The notes under the pieces were generated by a model that had not been told where the DNA came from, ran no database searches, and saw only the letters and a list, made by a program, of their open reading frames with translations. Positions 22,849-32,000 of a stretch of DNA of 42,525 nucleotides are shown one piece after another. The translations under genes were made by a program, and so were the position numbers. Source of the DNA: Bacillota bacterium. Its GTDB lineage: Bacteria; Bacillota; Clostridia; Clostridiales; Caloramatoraceae. The first letter of the stretch is position 1. Each line of letters begins with the position of its first letter. The DNA is taken from contig JAEZLD010000032.1 in assembly GCA_023415335.1 (NCBI GenBank), positions 1 to 42,525 on the forward strand, written 5' to 3'.

Positions 22849-24908
22849 TCTATCTGTACCACCCCAACAGTTTCTATTTGTATATCAGTTGGTATTTCGT
22901 TCATAGATAATACCGTAATATCCGGAAATACAATTTCAATCATCCTGCGGAAAGCCGGCCTTATTCTTGGAGAACATAGTATTACAGGTTGTCCATTATT
23001 AAATGTGCTGGCCTCTATATTGTTCTTAATTGCTTCAAAAATCTTTTTTGTAGTATCAGGGTCAAGTGCTGGATATGAACCCTGGAAGGATTTCTGTATG
23101 TTTTCAGATAATAGCTTTTCAAGCTGAGGATGTATTGCTATAATACTTATCACCCTGTTTTCATCTACAAGACCTTTACATATAGTTCTTGCCAGTGAAA
23201 ATCTCACAAACTCTGTAAGGAGTTCAATATCCTTTGTGGTTGAAGCATTATCCGCTAAGCTTTCCAATATAGTTACCATATCTTTAACAGGTACTCTCTC
23301 CTTGAGAAGGTTCTGCAGTACCTTTTGCAGCTCTCCAATACTCATAAGGTTTGGAATCAGTTCTTCTACAACAGCACCATAGCTATCCTTAAGATTATCT
23401 ATCAGCATTTTAACTTCCTGCCTTCCAAGAAGCTCATGGGCATATTTCTTTATGGTTTCAGCAAGATGGGTAATCATTACTGTTGTAGGATCTACTACTG
23501 TTATTCCAAGAAGCTCAGCCTCTTCCTTTCTTGAATCTGGTATCCATAAGGCTGGAAGCCCGAAGGTAGGCTCAATTGCCTTAATACCATCTAATGGAAG
23601 TCCTTCTCCGCAGGAGTCAATGGCCAGATAATGGTTGCAAAGTATCTCTCCACTGGCTACTACTGTACCTTTTAGCTTTATACTGTATTCGTTTGTAGCA
23701 AGCTGGAGGTTATCCCTTATCCTAATTGGTTGAACAATTATACCCATGTCTACTGCACACTGTCTTCTTACAGCTGCTATCCTGTCTAGCAGGTCTCCTC
23801 CTGAGGAGACATCGGCAAGGGGAATGAGTCCATAACCTATTTCTATTTCCAATGCTTCTATATTCAGAAGGTTAAGTACATTTTCTGGTTCCTTCCTTAA
23901 ATCGCCGGCTTCATTTGGAACAGCTTCCTCACTAATCTCCTGGGCTTTATTCTTCTTCGAACTGAAATAAGCTCCTAAGCCACACATTCCTGCCAGTAAA
24001 AAAAATACCAAATGAGGAAGCTGTGGAATTACCCCTAAAACAGCAAGTACAATTGCTGCACTGGCCAGAACCTTAGGATATGCTGTAAGCTGTCCTGCTA
24101 AGGATTGGCCTAGAGTTAAATCATCGTCTGAGCGGGTAACTATTATGCCGGAGGCTGTTGATATAAGGAGGGCTGGTATCTGTGTTACTAGTCCTTGACC
24201 GATGGTAAGCAGTGCATAGGTTGACAGTGAGTCCATTATACCCTTTCCCAAGAAAAGGAGCCCCATTAATATTCCTCCCAGGAGGTTTACAATCACAATA
24301 ATTATTCCTGCTATGGCATCACCTTTTACAAATTTGCTGGCACCATCCATTGAACCATAGAAGTCAGCCTCTTGCTGCAGCTTTCGCCTTCTTATCTTTG
24401 CCTCTGCCTCTGAAATTATTCCTGCATTCATATCAGCATCTATACTCATCTGTTTTCCAGGCATTGCATCGAGTGTAAACCTTGCAGTTACCTCAGATAC
24501 CCTTCCAGCTCCGCTGGTTATTACTACAAACTGTATAACAATAATTATTACAAATGTAATAAAGCCTACTACATAATTACCATCTACAACGAAGTTACCG
24601 AAGGCCTTGATTATTGTAGTGCCAGTTCCCTTTGAGAGAATCAATATTGTTGCTGATACATTAATCCCAAGCCTGAACAGTGTAGTTATCAGCAAAAGTG
24701 TTGGAAAAACGGAAAAGTCCAGCACTTCTTTTGTAAACATTGTAAGCAGAACTATTATAAGTGAAAAGGCCAGATTGAATGCAATAAGCACATCCAGTAT
24801 AATAGGAGGCAATGGAATTATAATAATAAGTATGATAAATATTATTGCAAGGGCTACGAGCATGTCTGTATTCTTTTTCGCACCCACTGCAGGATTAGTT
24901 GATGTCAT
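22845..24908 (-). CDS. flhA: FlhA, flagellar type III export gate
   Basis: This 687-residue export gate has about eight N-terminal membrane segments and a large cytoplasmic domain from about residue 330 that forms the nonameric ring. The FHIPEP-family segment includes GAGRVSEVTARFTLDAMPGK and a cytoplasmic loop with MSIDADMNAG. The C-terminal domain carries the chaperone-docking region. A ribosome binding site (GAGGGTGAT) is just upstream of the ATG. It follows the FliR-FlhB fusion and overlaps flhF by 4 bases. Confidence 0.96.
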   Translation of the reverse strand: MTSTNPAVGAKKNTDMLVALAIIFIILIIIIPLPPIILDVLIAFNLAFSLIIVLLTMFTKEVLDFSVFPTLLLITTLFRLGINVSATILILSKGTGTTIIKAFGNFVVDGNYVVGFITFVIIIVIQFVVITSGAGRVSEVTARFTLDAMPGKQMSIDADMNAGIISEAEAKIRRRKLQQEADFYGSMDGASKFVKGDAIAGIIIVIVNLLGGILMGLLFLGKGIMDSLSTYALLTIGQGLVTQIPALLISTASGIIVTRSDDDLTLGQSLAGQLTAYPKVLASAAIVLAVLGVIPQLPHLVFFLLAGMCGLGAYFSSKKNKAQEISEEAVPNEAGDLRKEPENVLNLLNIEALEIEIGYGLIPLADVSSGGDLLDRIAAVRRQCAVDMGIIVQPIRIRDNLQLATNEYSIKLKGTVVASGEILCNHYLAIDSCGEGLPLDGIKAIEPTFGLPALWIPDSRKEEAELLGITVVDPTTVMITHLAETIKKYAHELLGRQEVKMLIDNLKDSYGAVVEELIPNLMSIGELQKVLQNLLKERVPVKDMVTILESLADNASTTKDIELLTEFVRFSLARTICKGLVDENRVISIIAIHPQLEKLLSENIQKSFQGSYPALDPDTTKKIFEAIKNNIEASTFNNGQPVILCSPRIRPAFRRMIEIVFPDITVLSMNEIPTDIQIETVGVVQIE

Positions 24909-24918
24909 TCAATCACCC

Positions 24919-26748
24919 TCATATTTTATTTAAAGTATAAACATATGCGATTATCTCAGCTACAGCCTGATAAAGCTCTATAGGTATAGCCTCGTCAATT
25001 TCAACCTTAGCAAAAAGCATTCTTGCAACTGTCTTATTTTCTACAATTGGTACATTATTTTCCTTAGCAATATCCTTTATTCTCTGCGCAGTTATGTCTG
25101 CACCCTTTGCTACCACAATTGGAGCGCTGGAAATTGCTTTATCATATCTTACTGCTACGGCCAGATGAGTCGGATTAGTTATTACTACTGTTGCTGTAGG
25201 TACCTGGCGCAGCATACGCTTTGATGCCAGCTGTCTTTGCTTCTGTCTTAGCTTTGACTTTATTTCAGGATTTCCCTCTGCTTGCTTGAACTCCTCTTTG
25301 ACCTCCTGTTTGGTCATTCTCATATCTTTTTTATATTGTCTCTTCTGGAATATGTAATCCGCTGCTCCAATTAAGAATACAAGTCCACACATTTTTATGA
25401 GAAAGGAATCTATCAGTGATTTTGCAAATGGATACACTCCTGCAGAGTTTAAGTCAGATGTTGTAAGTATCTGCATAAGCCTGCTTTCTACATATGTATA
25501 TCCTCCATAGCCTATAACAACCAGCTTTAATATGGTTTTCCCAAATTCTACAAAGGTTCTTTTAGAGAAGAAACGTTTAAAACCCTCTATTGGGTTCAGC
25601 TTTTCCAGCTTAAGCTTCAGACCCTCTCCTGAAAATAAAAATCCAATTTGAACAACGTTTCCTATAATACCTGTAAGCATAGAGGTAAGTGCAATAGGAG
25701 CGGCTCCCAGCACAGCATTCTTTAGCGCAAATTTAAATATCACTAAAACGCTTTCAGTATTAAATGTTTTGAAGCTTGTAATATAGCTGAATCCTTCAAT
25801 AACAAAAAGCCGTCCATTAGTGTAGTAATAATCCCCGAAAAACGTAAGTAGCAGTGTCAGTGCAATAAGTATTAATGCAGAGTTTAAATCCGTACTCTTT
25901 GCTACCTGTCCTTTTTTTCTGGCATCCTGCAGCTTTTTAGGAGTTGGATCCTCTGTCTTGTCATCCAGTCCACCAAGCATGAAAAGCACAGGCAGTGTTT
26001 TAAAGTATTGTATAAGCCCTCCCGAAATACCTTCAAAGCATTTAACATACATATGTACGATTCCGGGTAGTATTGCTGCAAATGCAGCCATGCCAACAAG
26101 TATTTTTAATGGCATACTGAGCATGAATATGTGGAACTGAGGCACTGCTCTGGACAATATGCCCATGGCAAAGTCACATATAAATAATACTAATATTATA
26201 GGTACAGCCAGCTGTACTGCTATGTGAAAGTTCTTTGCAAATATATCCACTACTGCATAAAAAGAATCATTGCTAATTGAATATACTCCTGGTGGTACTA
26301 TAGTAAAGCTTTTCATCACAGCTGAAATAATCACCTGTTGGAAATTACAGCTAAAGAATATTACAACTGCCAGCCAGTTACAAAACTTTTCCGTTGGGGT
26401 TGCTGGGCTTCCAGAAGCAGGATCATAGTATTGTGACATTGAAAAGCCCATTGAAATGTCCATAAGATGGCCTGAAAGCCTTACAGATACAAATATAATA
26501 TTAGCAATAACTCCTATGGACAGTCCAACAAGTATCTCCTTTAAGCATGTTAATACAAGCTCTATAGAGCTTTCAGGAATAATAACTGCTGATATATCAG
26601 TAAAGGTGAAGATGATGTAAGATATAACAACAGCTATTCCTACCTTTGCAAGGGAGGGTATCATCTTCATTGAGAAAACGGGCGCTGACATAAGCATAGC
26701 CATTATTCTTATTGTAATCAGTATAAATGTAATAATGCCTGCTTCCAT
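24919..26748 (-). CDS. fliR-flhB: FliR-FlhB fusion, flagellar export gate and substrate-specificity switch
   Basis: One 609-residue frame joins FliR (about 1-250, six membrane segments) to FlhB (about 260-609). A linker of about 10 residues ends in DDKTEDPTPKKLQDARKKG, the usual start of FlhB. FlhB keeps its four membrane segments and the autocleavage site NPTH (525-528), where cleavage between N and P switches export from rod/hook to filament substrates. No stop or frame change lies at the junction. This fusion is known in clostridia and is not an artefact signal. It is flanked by fliQ (7 bases) and flhA (10 bases). The ribosome binding site is TAGGTGA. Confidence 0.96.
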   Translation of the reverse strand: MEAGIITFILITIRIMAMLMSAPVFSMKMIPSLAKVGIAVVISYIIFTFTDISAVIIPESSIELVLTCLKEILVGLSIGVIANIIFVSVRLSGHLMDISMGFSMSQYYDPASGSPATPTEKFCNWLAVVIFFSCNFQQVIISAVMKSFTIVPPGVYSISNDSFYAVVDIFAKNFHIAVQLAVPIILVLFICDFAMGILSRAVPQFHIFMLSMPLKILVGMAAFAAILPGIVHMYVKCFEGISGGLIQYFKTLPVLFMLGGLDDKTEDPTPKKLQDARKKGQVAKSTDLNSALILIALTLLLTFFGDYYYTNGRLFVIEGFSYITSFKTFNTESVLVIFKFALKNAVLGAAPIALTSMLTGIIGNVVQIGFLFSGEGLKLKLEKLNPIEGFKRFFSKRTFVEFGKTILKLVVIGYGGYTYVESRLMQILTTSDLNSAGVYPFAKSLIDSFLIKMCGLVFLIGAADYIFQKRQYKKDMRMTKQEVKEEFKQAEGNPEIKSKLRQKQRQLASKRMLRQVPTATVVITNPTHLAVAVRYDKAISSAPIVVAKGADITAQRIKDIAKENNVPIVENKTVARMLFAKVEIDEAIPIELYQAVAEIIAYVYTLNKI

Positions 26749-26755
26749 GCTTCAC

Positions 26756-27025
26756 CTACTTGACAATAGTAGCTATTGATTTAAGCATGCTTTCAGTGAA
26801 CTTTACCAGACTGTTTGTCATCCAGGAGCCAAGAAGCAGAAAAACTAGTACAATGGCAACTACCTTCGGTACAAATGTAAGGGTCTGTTCCTGAATCTGG
26901 GTAAGAGCTTGGAATATACTTATTATTAAACCTACTGCCATGGATACCAGAAGAACTGGTGCGGCCACCATCAGGGCTGTCTTAATAGCCTGTGTTCCAA
27001 TTGCAGCTATATATGTTTCAGACAA
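26756..27025 (-). CDS. fliQ: FliQ, flagellar export component
   Basis: This 89-residue membrane protein has two membrane hairpin segments and the FliQ core (AAPVLLVSMAVGLIISIFQ, and QIQEQTLTFVPK). It forms part of the FliPQR export gate. The start appears to be TTG at 27025, 9 bases after AGGAGGGG. No ATG or GTG fits better. Length matches the family's usual 85-90 residues. Confidence 0.95.
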   Translation of the reverse strand: MSETYIAAIGTQAIKTALMVAAPVLLVSMAVGLIISIFQALTQIQEQTLTFVPKVVAIVLVFLLLGSWMTNSLVKFTESMLKSIATIVK

Positions 27026-27037
27026 GCTAATCCCCTC

Positions 27038-27802
27038 CTAAACAAAGCTGTCAAGCAATGATTTAACTACCAGGTGCCATCCATCAGCCATTACAAATAG
27101 TAGAATTTTAAAGGGCAATGATATGGTAACTGGTGAAAGCATGAACATTCCCATGGACATGAGTATGCTTGCTACAACTATATCTATAACGATAAAAGGT
27201 ACAAATATAAGGAAACCCATTTGAAAGGCTGTTTTCAGCTCGCTTATAGCAAAAGCTGGAATCAGTGCCGTAAATGAAACCTGACTTGCATCCTGTGGCT
27301 TGTCTTCACCTGCAGCATCAATAAACAAAGCCAGATCCTTTTCATAGGTCTGTTTAAGCATGAATTCCTTTAAGGGCTGACCTCCTTTTTCAATTGCCTC
27401 TTCTTGCGTTATTTCACCTTTAATGTAGGGCTGTATAGCATTGGCATTAATTTTTGAGTATATAGGTGACATAATAAAAATAGTCATGAATATTGCAAGT
27501 CCTACCAGCACCTGGTTTGGAGGAGACTGAGAGGTTGAAAGTGCGTTCCTTACAAATCCAAGCACAATTATAATGCGTGTAAAGCTTGTCATAAGAAGTA
27601 TTACGGCAGGTAGAAAAGAAAGGAAGGTAAGAAGTATAAGCAACTTAATATTATCAACATACTGCGCACTAGTTGTGTCCGTCCCTGTGGTAATGGTTAT
27701 TCCCGAGGGTCCTATAGTTGCTCCCGGCTCCGCATAAGCGGCTACACTGATTGCTAATGTAAGTATGAATACCATGGAAATTATTTTAATTATTTTTTTC
27801 AT
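27038..27802 (-). CDS. fliP: FliP, flagellar export gate
   Basis: This 254-residue protein has a cleavable-looking signal segment (MKKIIKIISMVFILTLAISV) followed by the FliP family core: LSFLPAVILLMTSFTRIIIV and TSQSPPNQVLVGLAIFMT. Near the C-terminus is LLFVMADGWHLVVKSL. It builds the core of the export channel. The start is the ATG at 27802, 7 bases after AGG; the TTG at 27808 is too near the ribosome binding site. The N-terminus overlaps the fliO 3' end by 17 bases. Confidence 0.95.
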   Translation of the reverse strand: MKKIIKIISMVFILTLAISVAAYAEPGATIGPSGITITTGTDTTSAQYVDNIKLLILLTFLSFLPAVILLMTSFTRIIIVLGFVRNALSTSQSPPNQVLVGLAIFMTIFIMSPIYSKINANAIQPYIKGEITQEEAIEKGGQPLKEFMLKQTYEKDLALFIDAAGEDKPQDASQVSFTALIPAFAISELKTAFQMGFLIFVPFIVIDIVVASILMSMGMFMLSPVTISLPFKILLFVMADGWHLVVKSLLDSFV

Positions 27803-28142
27803 TTTCAAACCTGCCTTTAATCTTGTTCAATGCTTCTGCCAGTATGCTATTATATTTGCTCTGGTCATTCCAGCCTATAGGCTTCCTGGCCCTTAGCAAC
27901 ACTTCCTCATCAAGCTCCTTAAGAAGCTCAATATGCTTATCAGTACAGGATAGCACATATGGCTTTCCATCTATTGTAACTATAGCAATAAAAGCATTTT
28001 GGCTTAATGATACTTTTTCTACAATTTTTATTAGCGCACCACTGTTCATTTTTACTATGTATTTACCGCCAAGCTTCAGGCTGATATATATACATATAAT
28101 AACAATTGGTAAAAATACAAATAGTATTTTGATCCCATCCAC
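27786..28142 (-). CDS. fliO: FliO-like (FliO/FliZ) flagellar export accessory
   Basis: This 118-residue single-pass membrane protein has one N-terminal segment (ILFVFLPIVIICIYISLKLGG) and a cytoplasmic domain with IKIVEKVSLSQNAFIAIV and ELDEEVL. This fits FliO, which helps assemble FliP. The start looks to be GTG at 28142, behind TAGGTG. Its end overlaps fliP by 17 bases. FliO is poorly conserved, so the position between fliL and fliP carries much of the weight. Confidence 0.83.
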   Translation of the reverse strand: MDGIKILFVFLPIVIICIYISLKLGGKYIVKMNSGALIKIVEKVSLSQNAFIAIVTIDGKPYVLSCTDKHIELLKELDEEVLLRARKPIGWNDQSKYNSILAEALNKIKGRFENEKNN

Positions 28143-28160
28143 CTACATCGCACCTACATT

Positions 28161-28595
28161 CTATTGAATGATTATCTGTTCAAAATAAATGTCCTTAACC
28201 AGCTCGTTTCCGATAGCTTCATTTATTTTACCTATAAGCTGGTCACCTGAAGCATCAATGGTGTTGCTTTTAAAATCATTAGAGGACTTGCTCAGCATAA
28301 ATTTATTTACACAATCCTTTACCTGAGGGAGCTTTTTCTCCAAGGTTTTGGCACCATTTTTATCGTTATAGCTGAGGGTGATGGTTGTTTTAATGTATGT
28401 TGGAGAAGGGTCTGCAAGATTTACAACAAACTCACCTAGGTTTGTGGAGTATTCTTTTGTTGGCTTTGCAGCACCAGAGGAAAGGGTGCCTGAAAAGAGA
28501 AGAAATCCCAAGGTGCAGCATGCAGCTAGCAATATTATTACTACTATAATTAAAAGCTTATTTGGTTTCTTTTTGGTCAAATTTTGTTCACTCAT
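28161..28595 (-). CDS. fliL: FliL, flagellar basal body-associated protein
   Basis: This 144-residue protein has a short basic cytoplasmic N-terminus (TKKKPNK), one membrane segment (LLIIVVIILLAACCTLGFLL) and an extracellular stomatin-like domain. The latter shows NLGEFVVNLADPSPTYIKTT and the C-terminus VKDIYFEQIIIQ, typical of FliL. It supports the stators. The ATG at 28595 has a GGGGAAAA-type site that is not perfect. It follows motB by 23 bases. Confidence 0.92.
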   Translation of the reverse strand: MSEQNLTKKKPNKLLIIVVIILLAACCTLGFLLFSGTLSSGAAKPTKEYSTNLGEFVVNLADPSPTYIKTTITLSYNDKNGAKTLEKKLPQVKDCVNKFMLSKSSNDFKSNTIDASGDQLIGKINEAIGNELVKDIYFEQIIIQ

Positions 28596-28618
28596 TATTT
28601 ATTTTCCCCGTCTTTCCA

Positions 28619-29362
28619 TTAATCGTAAGAGGATAATATAAGTATGTTTACACGCCTGTTTTTCTGCATACCTTCCTCAGTATTATTAGTGTCTATAGGA
28701 CTAAATTCACCACAGCCAACAGATTGAAACCTTCTTCCATCCATGCCCTTCGCTTCAGTAAAGTATCTGACTACCTTTACTGCTCTGTCAGCTGAAAGCT
28801 CCCAGTTGGATTTATAATATCCACTGGATATAGGTCTGTTGTCTGTGTGTCCTTCTACTAAGACATTGTTTTCAAAAGAGCTAAGAAGCTCATATATGGT
28901 GTTGAGAATTCCTAAGCTCTGACTTTTTATTTCTGCTTTACCCGAGTCAAAAAGGATACTTTCCTGAAGCTCAATGAGCACTCCTCTTGTCTCCTCCCTT
29001 ATTGTTACCTCTGCATTCAGGTTATGGGAATTAACAAAGGCCAGTACCTGTTGGTACATTTTTTCGGTTTTAGTTTGGTCCTTTGATGTATCTTTATCGA
29101 TGTTGGAGTTGCCATCAGTTTTTTCCTCTCCAGGACCATCCTCACTAGGAACCTTGCCTATATTCCCGCCATTGGTTACTACCCCCGAAGTACCTCCAAA
29201 GGCAATACTTAAGGATTCCGCAAGCTGTTTAAACTTTCGTGTATCCACCAAAGAGTAGGAATAAAGCAGTACAAAGAATGTTAGAACCAGTGTCACCATA
29301 TCAGAATAGGTAACAAGCCATTCCTGGCTTATACTCTTTTTTTCTGGTTTTTTTCTACTCAT
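28619..29362 (-). CDS. motB: MotB, flagellar stator subunit
   Basis: This 247-residue stator protein has WLVTYSDMVTLVLTFFV near the N-terminus, with D21 as the ion-carrying aspartate in the single membrane segment. A plug and linker region follows, and an OmpA-like peptidoglycan-binding domain (about 130-245) carries VEGHTDNRPI and NWELSADRAVKV. It anchors the stator to the wall. The ATG overlaps the motA end by 8 bases, which keeps MotA and MotB made together. Ion choice (proton or sodium) cannot be read with certainty, but the segment is MotB-like. Confidence 0.95.
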   Translation of the reverse strand: MSRKKPEKKSISQEWLVTYSDMVTLVLTFFVLLYSYSLVDTRKFKQLAESLSIAFGGTSGVVTNGGNIGKVPSEDGPGEEKTDGNSNIDKDTSKDQTKTEKMYQQVLAFVNSHNLNAEVTIREETRGVLIELQESILFDSGKAEIKSQSLGILNTIYELLSSFENNVLVEGHTDNRPISSGYYKSNWELSADRAVKVVRYFTEAKGMDGRRFQSVGCGEFSPIDTNNTEEGMQKNRRVNILILSSYD

Positions 29363-30182
29363 TTACAGCCACCGGGTTTGCTCCTGGGGCTCTCTTTTCC
29401 ATCTTTACTCTCTCTTCAGGAGTTAAGTATGCTTTGAGCTTTTCCTCGATTATCCTTGGGTTTACTCCTGATTGGAGAGAAAGAATGCCCTCCAGCATCA
29501 TTTCCCTTCTTCCTACCTCTTCCTCATTTTTGAATTCAAGCTTTCCTGCAAGTGGACCAAATACAAAGTTGGCTAATACTGAACCATAAAATGAGGTGAT
29601 TATTGCCTTTGACATTCCTGGCCCCAGAGATGATGGATCACTTAGGTTGGAAAGCATCTGAACAAGTCCTATAAGTGTTCCAATCATTCCATAGGCAGGT
29701 CCATAGCCTGCCCAGGCTTTCATCAGGTTTATATAGTAAGAGTGCCTCTTTTCCATCTCGCTTATATCAAGCTCTAATATATCACGTATGGTATCAGGTT
29801 CCATGCCATCGATTATCATCTGAACTCCAGATTTCATGAAATTGTCCTTTAAATTCTCAGTGCTATTCTCCAGTGAAAGAAGTCCTTCTTTTCTGGCTTG
29901 CTTTGAAAGCTCTACAAAGGAATCTATGATTTCCATAGGAGGTATCTGTTTTTCAAGAAAAACATTTTTCATTGCTCTTGGAAGTCCCTTTATTGTTGAC
30001 ATAGGGTAGCAAATAAGCACAGAAAAGAAGGAACCTCCAATTGTAATAAACACTGAAGGAAGATTAAAGAATAATTTTACTCCTCCGATATCCATCTTTC
30101 CATCATTTAAAATCATTCCAAAGATGATACAGACAGCTCCTAAAATCAATCCTAAGCTAGTAGAGGCATCATTCTTCTTCAT
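29355..30182 (-). CDS. motA: MotA, flagellar stator subunit
   Basis: This 275-residue stator protein has four membrane segments, with a large cytoplasmic loop between segments 2 and 3. It carries GPAYGMIGTLIGLVQML, the highly conserved third segment, and LANFVFGPLAGKL. A ribosome binding site GGAGGTGGTGA lies 2 bases before the ATG, so the SD-like run is extended. It overlaps the flbD gene by 14 bases. MotA and MotB form the ion channel. Confidence 0.96.
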   Translation of the reverse strand: MKKNDASTSLGLILGAVCIIFGMILNDGKMDIGGVKLFFNLPSVFITIGGSFFSVLICYPMSTIKGLPRAMKNVFLEKQIPPMEIIDSFVELSKQARKEGLLSLENSTENLKDNFMKSGVQMIIDGMEPDTIRDILELDISEMEKRHSYYINLMKAWAGYGPAYGMIGTLIGLVQMLSNLSDPSSLGPGMSKAIITSFYGSVLANFVFGPLAGKLEFKNEEEVGRREMMLEGILSLQSGVNPRIIEEKLKAYLTPEERVKMEKRAPGANPVAVNE

Positions 30183-30384
30183 TTGTCACCACCTCCGGCA
30201 TTCTGCAGCTATATCCTCTCCTGAATTCAATAATCCTGTTTATAATCTCCTCAGGTGAGGTTTTTACTACATATTTCTTACCATTAGTCAGGGTTATTAC
30301 TGTGTCAGGAGTGGATTCGATTTTTTCAAAATAGTCACAATTGATAAAAAAATCAACATTGTTTAGTGTTGTAACTCGAATCAT
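30169..30384 (-). CDS. flbD: FlbD-family flagellar protein (SwrD-like)
   Basis: This 71-residue protein fits the small FlbD/SwrD family: MIRVTTLNNVDFFINCD at the start, ESTPDTVITLTNGKKYVV in the middle, and ends IIEFRRG. In Bacillus the relative SwrD raises motor power, and the gene always sits between flgE and motA, as here. The ATG has AGAGGT upstream. Its stop overlaps motA. Confidence 0.9.
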   Translation of the reverse strand: MIRVTTLNNVDFFINCDYFEKIESTPDTVITLTNGKKYVVKTSPEEIINRIIEFRRGYSCRMPEVVTNEEE

Positions 30385-30395
30385 AAGCTATACCT

Positions 30396-31571
30396 CTATC
30401 TTATTGTGCTTAAAAGGCTGTCTAGTAGCTCATCTGATGCAGTTATCACCTTTGAGTTGGCCTGGTATGCCTTACTGGTTATAATTATATTGGTAAACTC
30501 TGTTGCAAGGTCAACCTTAGAGGCCTCCAGATAACCCTGCCTTATGCTTGTTCCTAGTTTGTCCGTAGTTGTAATCTGAGCCTGTCCAGAGTTAGAAGAC
30601 TCTGTATATGCATTGTTACCTATTTTGTTAAGTCCAGCTGGATTCTGAAAGTTAGCAAGTATTACCTGACCCATATTTACTATGCTGCTTCCATATATAG
30701 CCTTTATATTTCCTGTAGCTTCTATAGAAAAACTTTTCATCTTTTCAACAGTGCTAGTATCAATATCTTTTCCAATAACACCATCTGCTGGAATCTTTTT
30801 AGCCTTTTCTATGTCAGCAGAGCCTCCCACAAAAACCACCTTGTCTCCTAGATTCTCACAGGAATTTATTGCTGCCTGCAGCTGATCACTGGTAACAAGA
30901 TTGTTGGCATTAGTAAAATTAGCTTTTATGGTCAGTACCCCATCAGTAAATGTAGCTGTTGGCTGTGTTAGAGTGGTATCACTCTCAAGTACTATACTTT
31001 TCACAGGGTTTCCTGTAGAGTCTACTGCTACTCCAAAGTTAAAGCCTGCAGCACTTACAGGAGCATGCATCTCTGGGGGAAGTATAAGGTTATCCTGCAG
31101 GTATTGGATTTCACCACCAGTATTTCCTAATGGCCTTTGAATCCTCACATGATAGCCATCAGAGGTTACAAGGTTTCCCTTGCTGTCTAATGTAAATGCT
31201 CCATCGCGTGTATATTTTACATTGATTGCTTTAGTTGAATCATTGTTATCTGTTTGGGCAACAATAAAGAAACCATTTCCATCTAATGCTAAATCCGAAT
31301 ACACTCCTGTTGGATCCAGTGAGCCCTGAGACATGTCTGTATCTATGCTGCCAACAGTAACACCTAGTCCAACCTGCTTAGCATTTGATCCCCCAAGCCC
31401 TTCTGTAGGAGCTGTAGCATCTTGAAGAGTCTGGCTAAGCATATCCTTGAAGGTCACTCTTGAAGTCTTAAAAGCTACTGTACTCACATTAGCAATATTG
31501 TTACCGGTTACGTCCATTTTTGTTTGCTGGTTTTTAAGCCCGCTTACAGCGGAGTATAATGATTTTAACAT
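30396..31571 (-). CDS. flgE: FlgE, flagellar hook protein
   Basis: This 391-residue hook protein has the standard N-terminal rod/hook helix (MLKSLYSAVSGLKNQQTKMD, VTGNNIANVSTVAFK) and C-terminal helix (KVDLATEFTNIIITSKAYQANSK). The middle has LDGNGFFIV. Length is near the usual for short hook proteins. The ATG has GGAGGGTGA just upstream. It follows flgD, the hook cap, by 2 bases. It is exported without a signal peptide. Confidence 0.95.
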   Translation of the reverse strand: MLKSLYSAVSGLKNQQTKMDVTGNNIANVSTVAFKTSRVTFKDMLSQTLQDATAPTEGLGGSNAKQVGLGVTVGSIDTDMSQGSLDPTGVYSDLALDGNGFFIVAQTDNNDSTKAINVKYTRDGAFTLDSKGNLVTSDGYHVRIQRPLGNTGGEIQYLQDNLILPPEMHAPVSAAGFNFGVAVDSTGNPVKSIVLESDTTLTQPTATFTDGVLTIKANFTNANNLVTSDQLQAAINSCENLGDKVVFVGGSADIEKAKKIPADGVIGKDIDTSTVEKMKSFSIEATGNIKAIYGSSIVNMGQVILANFQNPAGLNKIGNNAYTESSNSGQAQITTTDKLGTSIRQGYLEASKVDLATEFTNIIITSKAYQANSKVITASDELLDSLLSTIR

Positions 31572-31573
31572 TG

Positions 31574-31990
31574 CTATTCACCCTCCTCTATTTGTGTTGG
31601 TCCTACTCCTATAACATCGTCAATTGAATAATAACCACTGTCTGTTGATAAATAAACATTTCCCTGGTAAATACGTACACTCTTAACAGTTTCACTTATT
31701 GCTGTTGCATCATCCAGCCTTATTAATACTTCCTGCCCTATCATTGATGTACCGCTTGATAAATCCTTTGATAGAAGCAGTGTTTTTATGCTGTCGTTAA
31801 TCTCCTCAGTCTGCTGTAATGAAGTAAACTGTGCCAGCTGTGATATATATTGTGTACTGTCAGTTGGATTTGTTGGATCCTGGTTGCATAATTCAGTTGT
31901 AAGAAGCCTGAGAAATACACTTGTATCGGCAAGGCTTTTTACCGAAGCAGCCGTTTTGGTATCATTATTTGAAATACCGTTAATGTTCAT
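31574..31990 (-). CDS. flgD: FlgD, hook-cap assembly protein
   Basis: This 138-residue protein has the FlgD N-terminal core FLRLLTTELCNQDPTNPTDS and YISQLAQFTSLQQTEEI. It lacks the large central domain of enterobacterial FlgD, as is common in Firmicutes (about 140 residues). It scaffolds hook assembly. The ATG has AGGAGG 6 bases upstream. It lies between fliK and flgE. Confidence 0.93.
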   Translation of the reverse strand: MNINGISNNDTKTAASVKSLADTSVFLRLLTTELCNQDPTNPTDSTQYISQLAQFTSLQQTEEINDSIKTLLLSKDLSSGTSMIGQEVLIRLDDATAISETVKSVRIYQGNVYLSTDSGYYSIDDVIGVGPTQIEEGE

Positions 31991-32000
31991 TTTTAACCTC

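Noticed and set aside
25902..26099. Minus-strand 65-codon frame inside fliR-flhB
   Set aside because: It lies in a shifted frame within a well-supported coding sequence and has no ribosome binding site or family likeness.
24919..26748. FliR-FlhB fusion as a lost stop codon or assembly artefact
   Set aside because: The junction is clean and in frame, and the same fusion is known in clostridia.
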